From Flavobacteriales bacterium (GTDB taxonomy: Bacteria; Bacteroidota; Bacteroidia; Flavobacteriales_D; Crocinitomicaceae), in contig JABXHO010000032.1 of the NCBI GenBank assembly GCA_013373595.1, positions 1 to 64,000 on the forward strand: a stretch of 64,000 nt of DNA, given 5' to 3'. Both the position numbers and the translations under genes were made by a program. The notes beneath the pieces were generated by a model. That model saw nothing but the letters and a program-made list of their open reading frames with translations, searched no databases and was not told the origin of the DNA. Below, piece by piece: positions 25,918-34,320 of the stretch; the first letter of the stretch is position 1; each line of letters opens with the position of its first letter.

Positions 25918-27642
25918 CTAGAAAAAGCGCAATGCGAGGTGTCCCCCGGCCCACACTTGCAGGTTGGAATTTCCTGAAGCGTAATCGTAAAAGCTGTACG
26001 GCGCAAGTGTATTGAAATCGTTTCCTGGGAAATAAGATGTTTCAGCGACCAAGGCGTTAATAGACGGTCCAGCCGCGATGGCCATCATCGGAGAAAGCTG
26101 CCACTGGAAGGAAGTTGTCAATTTTAACAGGCCGTTTGGTCGAACAATAGCTGATTTCCGCTGAAGGTGTGATGCTTGAAGATCGAAGAAAATCCGCGTT
26201 TTGGGCGAAATTCCTACGGAAGATCCTATTCCATAACCCAATTGGAAAGTAGGATTCGCTCCTTCAAAGTGAACACCCCACACAAAAGAATTGTAAAACT
26301 GATTCACCCCTGTTTTGAATGCCAAATTCGCTTGAAACAATTCGTTGGTAGACAGCTCAACTTGATGCAATCCCTTTTTGGAATAACTCAAGAATCCGAT
26401 AGGCACTCCATCAATTTCTTCGCTAAAGTTGAGCAATCCAATTTGAGCACCTTCCACTTTGTCCGCCATGTTGATGATTCCTGCAACTTGAGCTCCTTCC
26501 AACTTACCGTAGGATTTATTGAAAATTCCGCCAATTTGTGCACCTCTTGAGCTTTCGTACGAGTAATTTCCAATTCCTCCGATTTGGGCGCCAACGAATC
26601 CATCAGCAAAATTGATTAATCCTGCCGACTGAGCGCCAATCACTTCACCACTCGTGATGTTTGTGATGCCGGCGAATTGAGCTCCGTGTACATCGGAATG
26701 GTTGATATTGGTAATCCCTGCGAATTGTGCTCCACGCTGGTGTCCGCCCACCTTGTTGAAAATGCCAGCCATCTGAAAATAACTGACCGAATCCCAATCG
26801 AGGTTAAAGATTCCTCCGATCTCCAAAATCCGAACACCTCCCACAAAACCACCAATGGTATTAAAGGAGTAATCGACCGTTGTTTTTCCAGTCAATTCAC
26901 CATTCGATCCGACGTAGGGAACGAGCGAAACTTGGGTCTTGCGTTGTAGTGTCTTCCCGAAGTTTTTAAACTTGGATTTTCGCTCTTCAGTAAATAAAAA
27001 TCGTTGAAACCAATTTAATTTTGCGTTTTCCGTTGTGTCAACATCAGTTGAGTCGACCATCATCGGAAGTGCTTCCAAAGAAATATTGAAGACGGATGTC
27101 CCCGACTGTACCCACTGAATACTCGTATCTCGGTACCCAAATTTCTTTACGGTAATCAATGGGTTTTCTGTGTTCTTGATCGTCAAATTGTAATACCCAT
27201 ATTCATTGGAACTCGCTGCAGATAGGCTCGTTGAATCGTAAATGGTGGCATACGGAATGGTTTCCCCCGTTTCCTTGTTCGAGATGTATCCACTCAGAAT
27301 AACAGACTTCTCATCCGTGGCACTTGCCTCACGCAAAATGATATAGTTTCCGCGCTCTTTGTATGAAACTTTACCCAAGAACAGATCGTTCAGAACAGCG
27401 CGCGTTGTTTTGTTGGTGTAAGTTCGCGTAAGCTGAATATTCTGATCTATTAAATCTGTCCGATACGCAAATTGATATTCACCTTGTTCTTCCATGAGCT
27501 GCAAGGTTTCCTTTACGGAAGTTCCATTTAAATCGAGGGTAACTTTTCGTTCCAATGGCGGTACAGATTGTTGTGCCCAACCCAAGCTGAACCATCCAAT
27601 GCAAACAATGCTCGCAAGAACCTTATTGACAACTTTCTCCAT
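25918..27642 (-). CDS. STN/carboxypeptidase-regulatory protein with GxQ-x-x-G surface repeats
   Basis: 574 residues from the ATG at 27642 (MEKVVNKVLASIVCIGWFSLGWAQQ). A signal peptide is followed by an STN-type secretin/TonB short N-terminal domain (about 30-85, LDLNGTSVKETLQLMEEQGEYQFAYRTDLI), then a CarboxypepD_reg-like domain (about 115-195, GYISNKETGETIPYATIYDSTSL). A central run of at least seven repeats of about 20 residues follows (GAQFAGITN, GAQSAGLIN, GAQIGGIGN, GAQVAGIIN, GAQIGLLN), coded at about 26360-26775, and then a beta-rich C-terminus ending in an aromatic residue (LALRFF). The repeats fit the LA_2272-type surface repeats. No TonB plug or receptor barrel is evident. It overlaps fecR by 20 bp, so it belongs to the sigma/anti-sigma operon. 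Confidence 0.82.
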   Translation of the reverse strand: MEKVVNKVLASIVCIGWFSLGWAQQSVPPLERKVTLDLNGTSVKETLQLMEEQGEYQFAYRTDLIDQNIQLTRTYTNKTTRAVLNDLFLGKVSYKERGNYIILREASATDEKSVILSGYISNKETGETIPYATIYDSTSLSAASSNEYGYYNLTIKNTENPLITVKKFGYRDTSIQWVQSGTSVFNISLEALPMMVDSTDVDTTENAKLNWFQRFLFTEERKSKFKNFGKTLQRKTQVSLVPYVGSNGELTGKTTVDYSFNTIGGFVGGVRILEIGGIFNLDWDSVSYFQMAGIFNKVGGHQRGAQFAGITNINHSDVHGAQFAGITNITSGEVIGAQSAGLINFADGFVGAQIGGIGNYSYESSRGAQIGGIFNKSYGKLEGAQVAGIINMADKVEGAQIGLLNFSEEIDGVPIGFLSYSKKGLHQVELSTNELFQANLAFKTGVNQFYNSFVWGVHFEGANPTFQLGYGIGSSVGISPKTRIFFDLQASHLQRKSAIVRPNGLLKLTTSFQWQLSPMMAIAAGPSINALVAETSYFPGNDFNTLAPYSFYDYASGNSNLQVWAGGHLALRFF

Positions 27643-28636
27643 AAATTTCGATTGTTTTTTTGTTTTGGACAATGTTGATATCCAGCAGTTCTGCAATAAT
27701 ATCAAGAATGGTTGCAAGCGACTCATTTTTGAACGTGACACTCACAGTACACTCCGCCAGCGCAGGGTTTTTAATTTCAATTTTTCGTTTGAAGAAAGCA
27801 CCCAATATTTCTGTTGCTTCCGCTAAGCTCGTTCCATCAAATTCGAAAACCACATCTTCTCTCGCCGAAGGCTCAGCGTATTTCTTAATCACTTTTTGAC
27901 TCACGAGGTAGAAGGCGCTGTCTCCTTTTTCCAAGGCTTGTTTCTGGCCGTTGATTTTCAATTCTACAATCCCTTCATCCACCGAAACTTTCACCGTATC
28001 TCCACTATGATCTACATGAAAAATGGTTCCCAAATCGTAGATTTCCAACTCACCCACCATCAGCACGAAGGGATTTTTTTCGTCGTGAATTACTTCAAAG
28101 GTTCCGCTTCCGTCTAAGCTGAGTGATCTGTTTTTCTCATTGAAATCTTTCGGAATGATCAATTTACTTCCCGGTTGAAGCATCACCTTGGAGTCATCCT
28201 CCAATGTATAATACGCCACCTTATTGGAAGCATAAATGACATTTTCGCGTTCTTCCAATTCCTTTTCCCTCTCCACCTTCGTATTGTTCGCAACTGGTGG
28301 CGTATCATCAGGCGACAAAACTCCTGTTACTACTATCAGCGTAATGATAGCTGCAGCGGCCACCGAAACAACAAACAAAGGCTTTCTCCAAAGAGGAGTC
28401 ACTTTCTGCTCCTTGATTTGGTTTTCAATTACTTTCCACGCGCTACCTTTCGATCCTAGCGTAAATGGCTGTGAACCATACGTAGTGGCATGCGCTTTTT
28501 CAAATTTCAAAAAGTACTCCTTGTTGTCTGGATGCTCATTCTTCCAATCTTCCAGCAGCATTGCTTGGTCTGGACTCGCCTCGCCATTCAAATAGCTGAC
28601 GATCAGTGCATCTATGTCTTCTCTCGAATTCAGCAT
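27623..28636 (-). CDS. FecR-family anti-sigma factor
   Basis: 337 residues. A cytoplasmic N-terminal FecR-type helical region (about 5-50, IDALIVSYLNGEASPDQAMLLEDWKNEHPDNKEYF) is followed by one TM helix at about 86-107 (PLFVVSVAAAAIITLIVVTGVL), a periplasmic FecR beta domain (about 135-235, YTLEDDSKVMLQPGSKLIIPKDF ... GTFEVIHDEKNPFVLMVGELEIYDLGT) and the C-terminal DUF4974 region (about 255-330, VVFEFDGTSLAEATEILGAFFKRKIEI). It transduces an envelope signal to the sigma factor encoded just upstream; the genes overlap by 7 bp. The expected outer partner is the product of the downstream STN-repeat gene. Confidence 0.93.
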   Translation of the reverse strand: MLNSREDIDALIVSYLNGEASPDQAMLLEDWKNEHPDNKEYFLKFEKAHATTYGSQPFTLGSKGSAWKVIENQIKEQKVTPLWRKPLFVVSVAAAAIITLIVVTGVLSPDDTPPVANNTKVEREKELEERENVIYASNKVAYYTLEDDSKVMLQPGSKLIIPKDFNEKNRSLSLDGSGTFEVIHDEKNPFVLMVGELEIYDLGTIFHVDHSGDTVKVSVDEGIVELKINGQKQALEKGDSAFYLVSQKVIKKYAEPSAREDVVFEFDGTSLAEATEILGAFFKRKIEIKNPALAECTVSVTFKNESLATILDIIAELLDINIVQNKKTIEIYGESCQ

Positions 28637-29190
28637 GGCATATTCAATATCAATGTTAATACTACAAGTGGGAGGTAGTCTTTCAGTTCTTCTCGCATAA
28701 TTCGCAATGCCTTTCCCATCTGATTCTCAACCGTTTTGGGTGAGATTTCCAACTCTTCTGCGATTTCTTTATACGACAACTGCTCAAATCTACTCAAGCG
28801 AAACACCTCTCGACATTTCTCTGGAAGTACCATCATCGCACTGTCAACTCTCCCTTGCAACTCATTCGTGGTGAGCAAACTACTTGTTTGCACTTCCGAC
28901 TGCAACGAACTATTTCGTACGGCCTCATCATCACTTTTTGGCATGCGTTGCATTTTCTTTTGTTCATTGAGACTCATGTTGAAGGTGGAACGAAACAGAT
29001 ACGATCGAATGTTGTCAATTTCCCGAATCGAATCGCGTTTCTCCCATAGCTTGATGAATAGCTGCTGCACAACGTCTTCAGCAGCATCCTGATCTTTGAC
29101 AATCGAGAATGCGTAACGACAAAGTTCGTCATAATGTGCCTTGAACAAGGTGTTCAATACAGTGGTATTCATTTCAACTAGTTGGGTCAT
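28630..29190 (-). CDS. ECF RNA polymerase sigma factor (FecI-like)
   Basis: 186 residues. Region 2 is at about 18-75 (HYDELCRYAFSIVKDQDAAEDVVQQLFIKLWEKRDSI) and region 4 with the helix-turn-helix at about 125-175 (REVFRLSRFEQLSYKEIAEELEISPKTVENQMGKALRIMREEL). It is a 70-family extracytoplasmic-function factor of the Bacteroidota FecI type, held by the FecR protein encoded immediately downstream. Its own promoter region (29223-29273) carries the same motif arrangement as that of the DUF2807 gene, suggesting autoregulation and a regulon of at least two units. Confidence 0.94.
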   Translation of the reverse strand: MTQLVEMNTTVLNTLFKAHYDELCRYAFSIVKDQDAAEDVVQQLFIKLWEKRDSIREIDNIRSYLFRSTFNMSLNEQKKMQRMPKSDDEAVRNSSLQSEVQTSSLLTTNELQGRVDSAMMVLPEKCREVFRLSRFEQLSYKEIAEELEISPKTVENQMGKALRIMREELKDYLPLVVLTLILNMPC

Positions 29191-29222
29191 TCTTCAATAT
29201 AAGCGCTCTTGTTTAAGGAAGA

Positions 29223-29273
29223 GACAGCGCGAAGATAGGGTTACCCCTATGCAAGTGGAAATTTTTTTTGAAA
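29223..29273 (-). promoter_or_regulatory. Putative ECF-sigma promoter, site B (autoregulatory)
   Basis: Minus strand: TTTCAAAAAAAA, 12 bases, TAGGGGT, 7 bases, TCTTCG, 2 bases, CTGTC, ending 32 bp before the sigma start codon. Compared with site A, the 51 bp align without a gap. The AGGGGT and GTC blocks match the -35/-10 pattern I recall upstream of many Bacteroidota ECF genes. Confidence 0.65.
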
Positions 29274-29404
29274 TGACTAATTGTTTTGATGTTGAACGGT
29301 TAACGCGAAGATCATCCGATTGAATAGCATCCCGATTTTGAACCACATCTGAGATAGTGATTCCCTCGTATTTTCGTTACATTCGGGATTCTAAACGCGT
29401 GAAT

Positions 29405-32400
29405 ATGAAATTTAGTCTGATATTTTTTTCGGTTTTTGCCACCACTGTTCTTTTTGGACAAACTCCACTTTGGTTGCGTTACCCTTCCATTTCACCAGAT
29501 GGACAAACGATTGCCTTCAATTACAAAGGCGATATTTATTTGGTCAATTCTAACGGAGGACAAGCGCGCCCACTAACCACGCATGAAGATCATGACTTCA
29601 TGCCAACATGGTCTCCTGATGGCAAAACAATCGTGTTCGCTTCTAACAGAAATGGCAATTACGACATCTATTCCATGCCCTCGCAGGGAGGAATGGCTAC
29701 GCGAAAAACCTTCCACTCTGCCAGCGATTATCCATGTTCAGTAGACAAAGACGGGAAAATCTACTTTTATTCGAGTCGTTTGGATTCCAAAATGAACAGT
29801 CAGTTTCCTTCAGGTTCTTTACCTGAACTCTATGCGATCAATACGGATGGCGAACTGGACCAGGTATTGACGACTCCCGCAGAATCGGCCGTTTGGAATT
29901 CGGATGGCACCCAACTCATCTATCAAGACAAAAAAGGGTATGAAAACCAGTGGAGAAAACATCATACCTCATCCGTAACACGCGATATTTGGCTCTACGA
30001 TCCAGCTACAAAAGAGCATACACAACTAACCGACTTCAACGGAGAAGACCGAAACCCGATATGGAATGACGGTGATCAATCTTTCTATTATTTATCCGAA
30101 GAATCTGGCAGTTTCAATGTTTGGAAAAAAGATATTTCAGGAGGAAACAAAACGCAAATTACTCGCTTCACGAAGCATCCGGTTCGCTTCCTCAGCAGAG
30201 CAAACAATGGAACTCTATGCTTCAGCTTTGATGGTGAATTGTATACCATGCAAGCATCCGGAGAACCCAAAAAACTAGGCGTTTTAATCAACAACGATGA
30301 TGATTTTAACGTGTCCGAATTGATCAATGTAAAAGGAGAAGTATCCGAAATGGCGCTTTCTCCCAATGGAAAGGAAATTGCCTTCGTTGCACGCGGAGAA
30401 ATTTTCGTAACAGCACTCGACTTTTCAGACACAAAACGCATTACCAATACCCCAGAACAAGAGCGAAACATCAGTTTTAGCCCAGATGGAAGATCTATTC
30501 TCTTCGCAGGGGAGCGCAACGAAAGCTGGAACATTTACCGCGTCAACTTAACACGAGACGAGGAAAAATACTTCTACTCATCCACTGTATTAGAGGAAGA
30601 AGAAGTGGTGGTTACCGATCAAGAAACCTTTCAGCCGCACTTCTCACCAGATGGAAAAGAAGTCGCGTTTTTGGAAGAGCGTGTTATTTTGAAAGTGATC
30701 AACCTGGACAGCAAGGAAACACGCACCATTCTCGATAAAAAATACAATTATTCGTACTCGGATGGTGATCAATACTATGAATGGTCGCCTGATGGCAAAT
30801 GGTTTTTAGTTCAGTACTTACCGTATAATCGCTGGAATGGCGACGTAGGATTGGTTTCTGCGGATGGAAAAGAAATGATCAACCTCACTGAAAGTGGTTA
30901 CGAATGTTATTCACCCAAGTGGGCGATGGGCGGAGAAGCAATTATCTGGTTTTCGGGTCGTCATGGGATGAAAAGTCATGGAAGTTGGGGAACGCAAAGC
31001 GATGCTTACGCGATGTTCTTGACGGAAGGCGCATACGAAAAGTTCAAACTGTCTCCTTCTGAATTGGCTCAACTTGAAGAAGCTAAAAAAGATGAGTCGA
31101 AAGATTCCGAACAAGAAGATTCGAAAAAAGGAAAGAAGGACAAGAAAGATAAATCGGACGAAGAGAAAATTGAAGTGCTCACCTTCGATTTGGAGCGCGC
31201 AAAAGACAGAACGGCACGCTTAACGCTGCACTCATCAAGTTTGAGCGACGCCATTTTAACAAAAGACGGAAGCAAATTGTACTACCTAAGTGCTTTCGAA
31301 AAAGGATTCGATTTATGGGTTCAGGACTTCAAAAAGAATGAAACGAAACTACTCGCCAAGCTCGGTAATGGCGGAGGACAATTAAAGTTTGACAAAGACG
31401 AAGCCAATATCATTGTTATTGGAGGAAGCGGAATCTCCAAAATTGACGTGAACAGTGGACAGCCGACACCTGTTCAGTACTCGGCAAAAATGGAGTTGAA
31501 CCAACAGGCGGAATACGAATACATCTACAATCACGCATGGCGTCAAGCATTAAAGAAATTCTATGTGAAAGACATGCATGGAGTTGACTGGGAATTCTAC
31601 AAAACGGAATACGCGAAATTTTTGCCACACATTAACAACGGCGCTGACTTCGCAGAAATGCTAAGCGAGTTACTCGGTGAGTTGAACGCATCACACACGG
31701 GATCAGGTTTTAGATTTAGTAAGAAAAATGGTGATCGCACTTCTTCTTTGGGAATCTATCCTGATTACGCCTACACGGGGGAAGGAATCAAAGTGAGTGA
31801 AATTATCGACAAAAGTCCTTTGCTCGTAGAAGATTCGAAAGCGAAAGACGGTATGATCATCATGAAAATCAATGGTGAATCAATCAAAAACTTGCCTCAT
31901 TACTATGATTTATTGAATCATCAAGCACATGAAAATGTCTTGGTTGACTTCACCGTGGATGGAAAAGCGTATAGTCAAGTGTTCAAGCCAATTTCGATGC
32001 GTACGATGTACAACTTAGCATACGAACGTTATGTGAAAAAGCGTAACGAGCAAGTGGAAGAACTCTCTGGAGGAAAAATTGGCTATGTACATGTTCGCGG
32101 TATGGATGACGAAAGCTTCCGACAAGTCTATTCAGACGCACTTGGAAAACATGCAGACAAAGAAGCGTTGATAGTCGACACCCGATTTAATGGTGGCGGT
32201 TGGCTTCACGACGATTTGGCTACTTTCCTTGATGGAAAAATGTACGCTACGTTCTTGCCGAGAGGGCAAAATTTGGGACACGAGCCATTGTCGAAATGGT
32301 ATCGCCCCTCGGCTGTATTGATTGGTGAAGGAAACTATTCCGACGCGCATGGATTCCCGTTTGCGTATCGTGCTTTGGGCATTGGAAAAACAATCGGAAT

Positions 32401-32620
32401 GCCCGTTCCTGGAACCATGACTGCCGTGTGGTGGGAAACACAAATTAACCGAAGTATTTACTTTGGAATTCCACAAGTGGGAATTCAAGATCTAGACGGT
32501 GACTTGCAGGAAAATAAACAGTTCGAGCCAGACATCAAGGTGAAAAATGATTACAAATCGGTTGCAGAAGGACAAGATAAGCAGTTGGAAGCAGCAGTGA
32601 AGGAATTGTTGGGTGAATAG
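29405..32620 (+). CDS. Tricorn-type S41 peptidase
   Basis: 1071 residues from the ATG at 29405 (MKFSLIFFSVFATTVLFGQ, signal peptide). Two beta-propeller arrays of TolB/PD40-type repeats follow (ISPDGQTIAFNYKGDIY, WSPDGKTIVFASNRNGNYDIY, SFSPDGRSILFAGERNESWNIY and others), then a Lys/Asp/Glu-rich linker near 560-590, a helical C1-like region, a PDZ domain (about 790-870, LGIYPDYAYTGEGIKVSEIIDKSPL) and the S41 core (GKIGYVHVRGMDDESF ... DTRFNGGGWLHDDL ... GEGNYSDAHGFPFAYR). The Ser in NYSDAHGF is the likely nucleophile. It is a periplasmic tricorn-like protease that cuts peptides threaded through the propellers. It is divergent from the sigma gene and has its own unit. Confidence 0.93.
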   Translation: MKFSLIFFSVFATTVLFGQTPLWLRYPSISPDGQTIAFNYKGDIYLVNSNGGQARPLTTHEDHDFMPTWSPDGKTIVFASNRNGNYDIYSMPSQGGMATRKTFHSASDYPCSVDKDGKIYFYSSRLDSKMNSQFPSGSLPELYAINTDGELDQVLTTPAESAVWNSDGTQLIYQDKKGYENQWRKHHTSSVTRDIWLYDPATKEHTQLTDFNGEDRNPIWNDGDQSFYYLSEESGSFNVWKKDISGGNKTQITRFTKHPVRFLSRANNGTLCFSFDGELYTMQASGEPKKLGVLINNDDDFNVSELINVKGEVSEMALSPNGKEIAFVARGEIFVTALDFSDTKRITNTPEQERNISFSPDGRSILFAGERNESWNIYRVNLTRDEEKYFYSSTVLEEEEVVVTDQETFQPHFSPDGKEVAFLEERVILKVINLDSKETRTILDKKYNYSYSDGDQYYEWSPDGKWFLVQYLPYNRWNGDVGLVSADGKEMINLTESGYECYSPKWAMGGEAIIWFSGRHGMKSHGSWGTQSDAYAMFLTEGAYEKFKLSPSELAQLEEAKKDESKDSEQEDSKKGKKDKKDKSDEEKIEVLTFDLERAKDRTARLTLHSSSLSDAILTKDGSKLYYLSAFEKGFDLWVQDFKKNETKLLAKLGNGGGQLKFDKDEANIIVIGGSGISKIDVNSGQPTPVQYSAKMELNQQAEYEYIYNHAWRQALKKFYVKDMHGVDWEFYKTEYAKFLPHINNGADFAEMLSELLGELNASHTGSGFRFSKKNGDRTSSLGIYPDYAYTGEGIKVSEIIDKSPLLVEDSKAKDGMIIMKINGESIKNLPHYYDLLNHQAHENVLVDFTVDGKAYSQVFKPISMRTMYNLAYERYVKKRNEQVEELSGGKIGYVHVRGMDDESFRQVYSDALGKHADKEALIVDTRFNGGGWLHDDLATFLDGKMYATFLPRGQNLGHEPLSKWYRPSAVLIGEGNYSDAHGFPFAYRALGIGKTIGMPVPGTMTAVWWETQINRSIYFGIPQVGIQDLDGDLQENKQFEPDIKVKNDYKSVAEGQDKQLEAAVKELLGE

Positions 32621-32633
32621 GATTTGATGCTTT

Positions 32634-32655
32634 GGGCTTCGACTGCGCTCAGCCC
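32634..32655. repeat. Short GGGCTTCG...TCAGCCC intergenic repeat, copy 2
   Basis: Matches 19 of 22 positions of copy 1 (5028-5049) and, like it, lies just after a stop codon (14 bp past the tricorn gene). The GGGCT/AGCCC ends can pair. Confidence 0.6.
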
Positions 32656-32668
32656 ACGCCCATGCTTG

Positions 32669-33106
32669 TTAGATACCGTCCAACAATTGAATAGCGAACC
32701 CAGATGCTCCAATTCCTAAGCACAAAGGAGAAAAGAGCGTTGAATCCGCTTTAGCGAAGTCTGTATTTCTGACCTTTTTGAAGAATCCAACGTAGTTGAA
32801 ATCCCCAATTGCGCGAAGCAAAAAAATTGATGGAACGAACCACGTCCCGTAGGCAATAACCCTGTTGGGAAGCGGAATGTGAATGAAACCTCCCTTTAAC
32901 AGATACAGCAAGCCGAAAAACAATAATCCGAGGGCAACAACCAAGGTCGCAACGGGTGGAATGACTTGTTTGTTCAACGTAGCGCCTTCCTTGGTTGGAA
33001 TCACCTTGTTTATACCGAAGGTTCCTCCGAAAATCCAGTAGAAATGAAAACCGCTCAATACGGCGAAAACTAAAAACAATAAAACGGATAAAATCGAAAC
33101 AATCAT
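32669..33106 (-). CDS. DUF3995-family membrane protein
   Basis: 145 residues with four TM helices: about 2-28 (SILSVLLFLVFAVLSGFHFYWIFGG), 50-70, 80-105 and 120-143. The W-x-F-GG-x-F/W-G start, the VIPTKEG segment and the G-x-x-x-F-LLRAIGDFNYVGFFKK motif are typical of DUF3995, of unknown function. It overlaps the FAD monooxygenase stop/start by 4 bp (ATGA-type), so the two are translated together. The linkage suggests a membrane partner for, or protection from, the monooxygenase substrate. Confidence 0.85.
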   Translation of the reverse strand: MIVSILSVLLFLVFAVLSGFHFYWIFGGTFGINKVIPTKEGATLNKQVIPPVATLVVALGLLFFGLLYLLKGGFIHIPLPNRVIAYGTWFVPSIFLLRAIGDFNYVGFFKKVRNTDFAKADSTLFSPLCLGIGASGFAIQLLDGI

Positions 33107-34236
33107 GGGTGTTGAAGTTGAAAAATATAGTCGGTTTGTTTTCTATTGATTGAAGAAGGCATCCATCGAATTAGCGCATTGCGTAATCCGTTCAAAACAG
33201 GATTAGAAACGTGCGCCATTTTTCCGATTGTCCAACTGGTGTTTACAACCCGATGTGCCTTAGGAAGACGTAGCTCCTGAAACGTTTCGAAGGCCTTCTG
33301 GAGATCAAATTTCTCCATGCATTCCGCCAGAACAAGTGCATCTTCAATTGCTTGACACGCTCCCTGTCCCATGTTCGGTGTAGTGGCGTGAGCGGCATCT
33401 CCCATCAAACAACAATTTCCTTTGAACCATGTTCTTGTTGGTGCCAAATCCGATATTTCTGCGGTGTTGATCTGAGATTTCGGTGTAGCGTTTATCAATT
33501 CGTTTACCACTTCGTGGTAGTTTTCGAAATAGGAACTCAGCTGCTCAATCGAGTACTCACTCGCATTCTTTTCAAACGATTTCAATGCGTACCAATACGA
33601 TTTGTTTTTCGCTATTTGTACAAATCCGAAGCGGTCATTTTTGCCCCATGCCTCATTCAGTTCGTGCTGAAACGCTTTAGGCAAGGTAAAATCTGTGACT
33701 CCTCTCCAGCAGATTTGTTTGGCATCTCGAATCGTATTTTCTTCAAAAAGAATGTTTCGAACCACCGAGTTCAACCCGTCTGCACCAATCAACACATCCG
33801 ATTGAACAATTTCCCCATTTTCAAATGTCAATTCATAGGTCGATCCTACCTGTTCAACTTTGCTTAATCGATGACCCAAATTGACCGTTGTCGACTTCAG
33901 CTGGCTGAGAAGAATCGCTTGTAATTTTCCACGGTGAATCGCACTATTGCTCACGTGATGCTTCTTCTCGAAATAGGACAAATCTACTTTTGAAAGCGGT
34001 TTCAGATTCGCTCGGGTGATATTCATTGCGGAAATTCGGTTCCCGTTTGCTTCAATTTCTTCCCTCAGCCCTAGCTTTTCATACACTTGCATCGCATTGT
34101 TCGCTAAAATGATTCCAGCTCCTACGGCCTTAATTTCTTCTGCCTGCTCAAAAACGTATAGGTCAAATCCTTTCTGTTCGAGTGCAATAGCTGTTGTTAA
34201 TCCTCCTATTCCTCCTCCGATAATCGCAATTTTCAT
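33103..34236 (-). CDS. FAD-dependent monooxygenase (PHBH fold)
   Basis: 377 residues. The FAD-binding Rossmann motif GGGIGGL is at 7-13 with VFEQAEE closing the first beta-alpha-beta unit. The PHBH-type DG motif (VLIGADGLNSVVR) lies near 149-161 and the GD motif (CCLMGDAAHATTPNMGQGACQAIEDA) near 270-297. Such single-component enzymes hydroxylate aromatic or other lipophilic compounds; tetracycline-modifying and salicylate-type hydroxylases are relatives. It is divergent from a TetR gene, with two operator-like dyads in the 84-bp interval, so induction by its substrate is likely. The next gene encodes DUF3995. Confidence 0.92.
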   Translation of the reverse strand: MKIAIIGGGIGGLTTAIALEQKGFDLYVFEQAEEIKAVGAGIILANNAMQVYEKLGLREEIEANGNRISAMNITRANLKPLSKVDLSYFEKKHHVSNSAIHRGKLQAILLSQLKSTTVNLGHRLSKVEQVGSTYELTFENGEIVQSDVLIGADGLNSVVRNILFEENTIRDAKQICWRGVTDFTLPKAFQHELNEAWGKNDRFGFVQIAKNKSYWYALKSFEKNASEYSIEQLSSYFENYHEVVNELINATPKSQINTAEISDLAPTRTWFKGNCCLMGDAAHATTPNMGQGACQAIEDALVLAECMEKFDLQKAFETFQELRLPKAHRVVNTSWTIGKMAHVSNPVLNGLRNALIRWMPSSINRKQTDYIFQLQHP

Positions 34237-34253
34237 ATCACATTTATGTTGAT

Positions 34254-34271
34254 TTAGTACAATTGTACTAA
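34254..34271. promoter_or_regulatory. TetR operator-like palindrome 1
   Basis: A perfect 18-bp palindrome TTAGTACAATTGTACTAA centred at 34262.5, 17 bp upstream of the monooxygenase start. It overlaps the region where the leftward promoter should lie (a near-consensus -7 box TAAATGTG follows on the minus strand). Confidence 0.75.
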
Positions 34272-34284
34272 TAATAAATTAAAC

Positions 34285-34302
34285 GTAGTACGTTTGTACT
34301 AA
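34285..34302. promoter_or_regulatory. TetR operator-like palindrome 2
   Basis: GTAGTACGTTTGTACTAA matches operator 1 at 15 of 18 positions, and its centre lies 31 bp (about three helical turns) from that of operator 1. It sits just upstream of TATTTTTG (34309-34316), an exact -7 box only 4 bp before the tetR start codon. Confidence 0.7.
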
Positions 34303-34308
34303 TTTTTC

Positions 34309-34316
34309 TATTTTTG
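34309..34316 (+). promoter_or_regulatory. -7 promoter element of tetR (TATTTTTG)
   Basis: Exact TAnnTTTG match ending 4 bp before the start codon, which predicts a leaderless or nearly leaderless transcript. Operator 2 lies immediately upstream. Confidence 0.55.
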
Positions 34317-34320
34317 GAAC

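Noticed and set aside
33352-33867. Antisense open frame (171 codons) inside the FAD monooxygenase gene
   Set aside because: The sense strand has complete FAD motifs and the antisense product shows no family signature.
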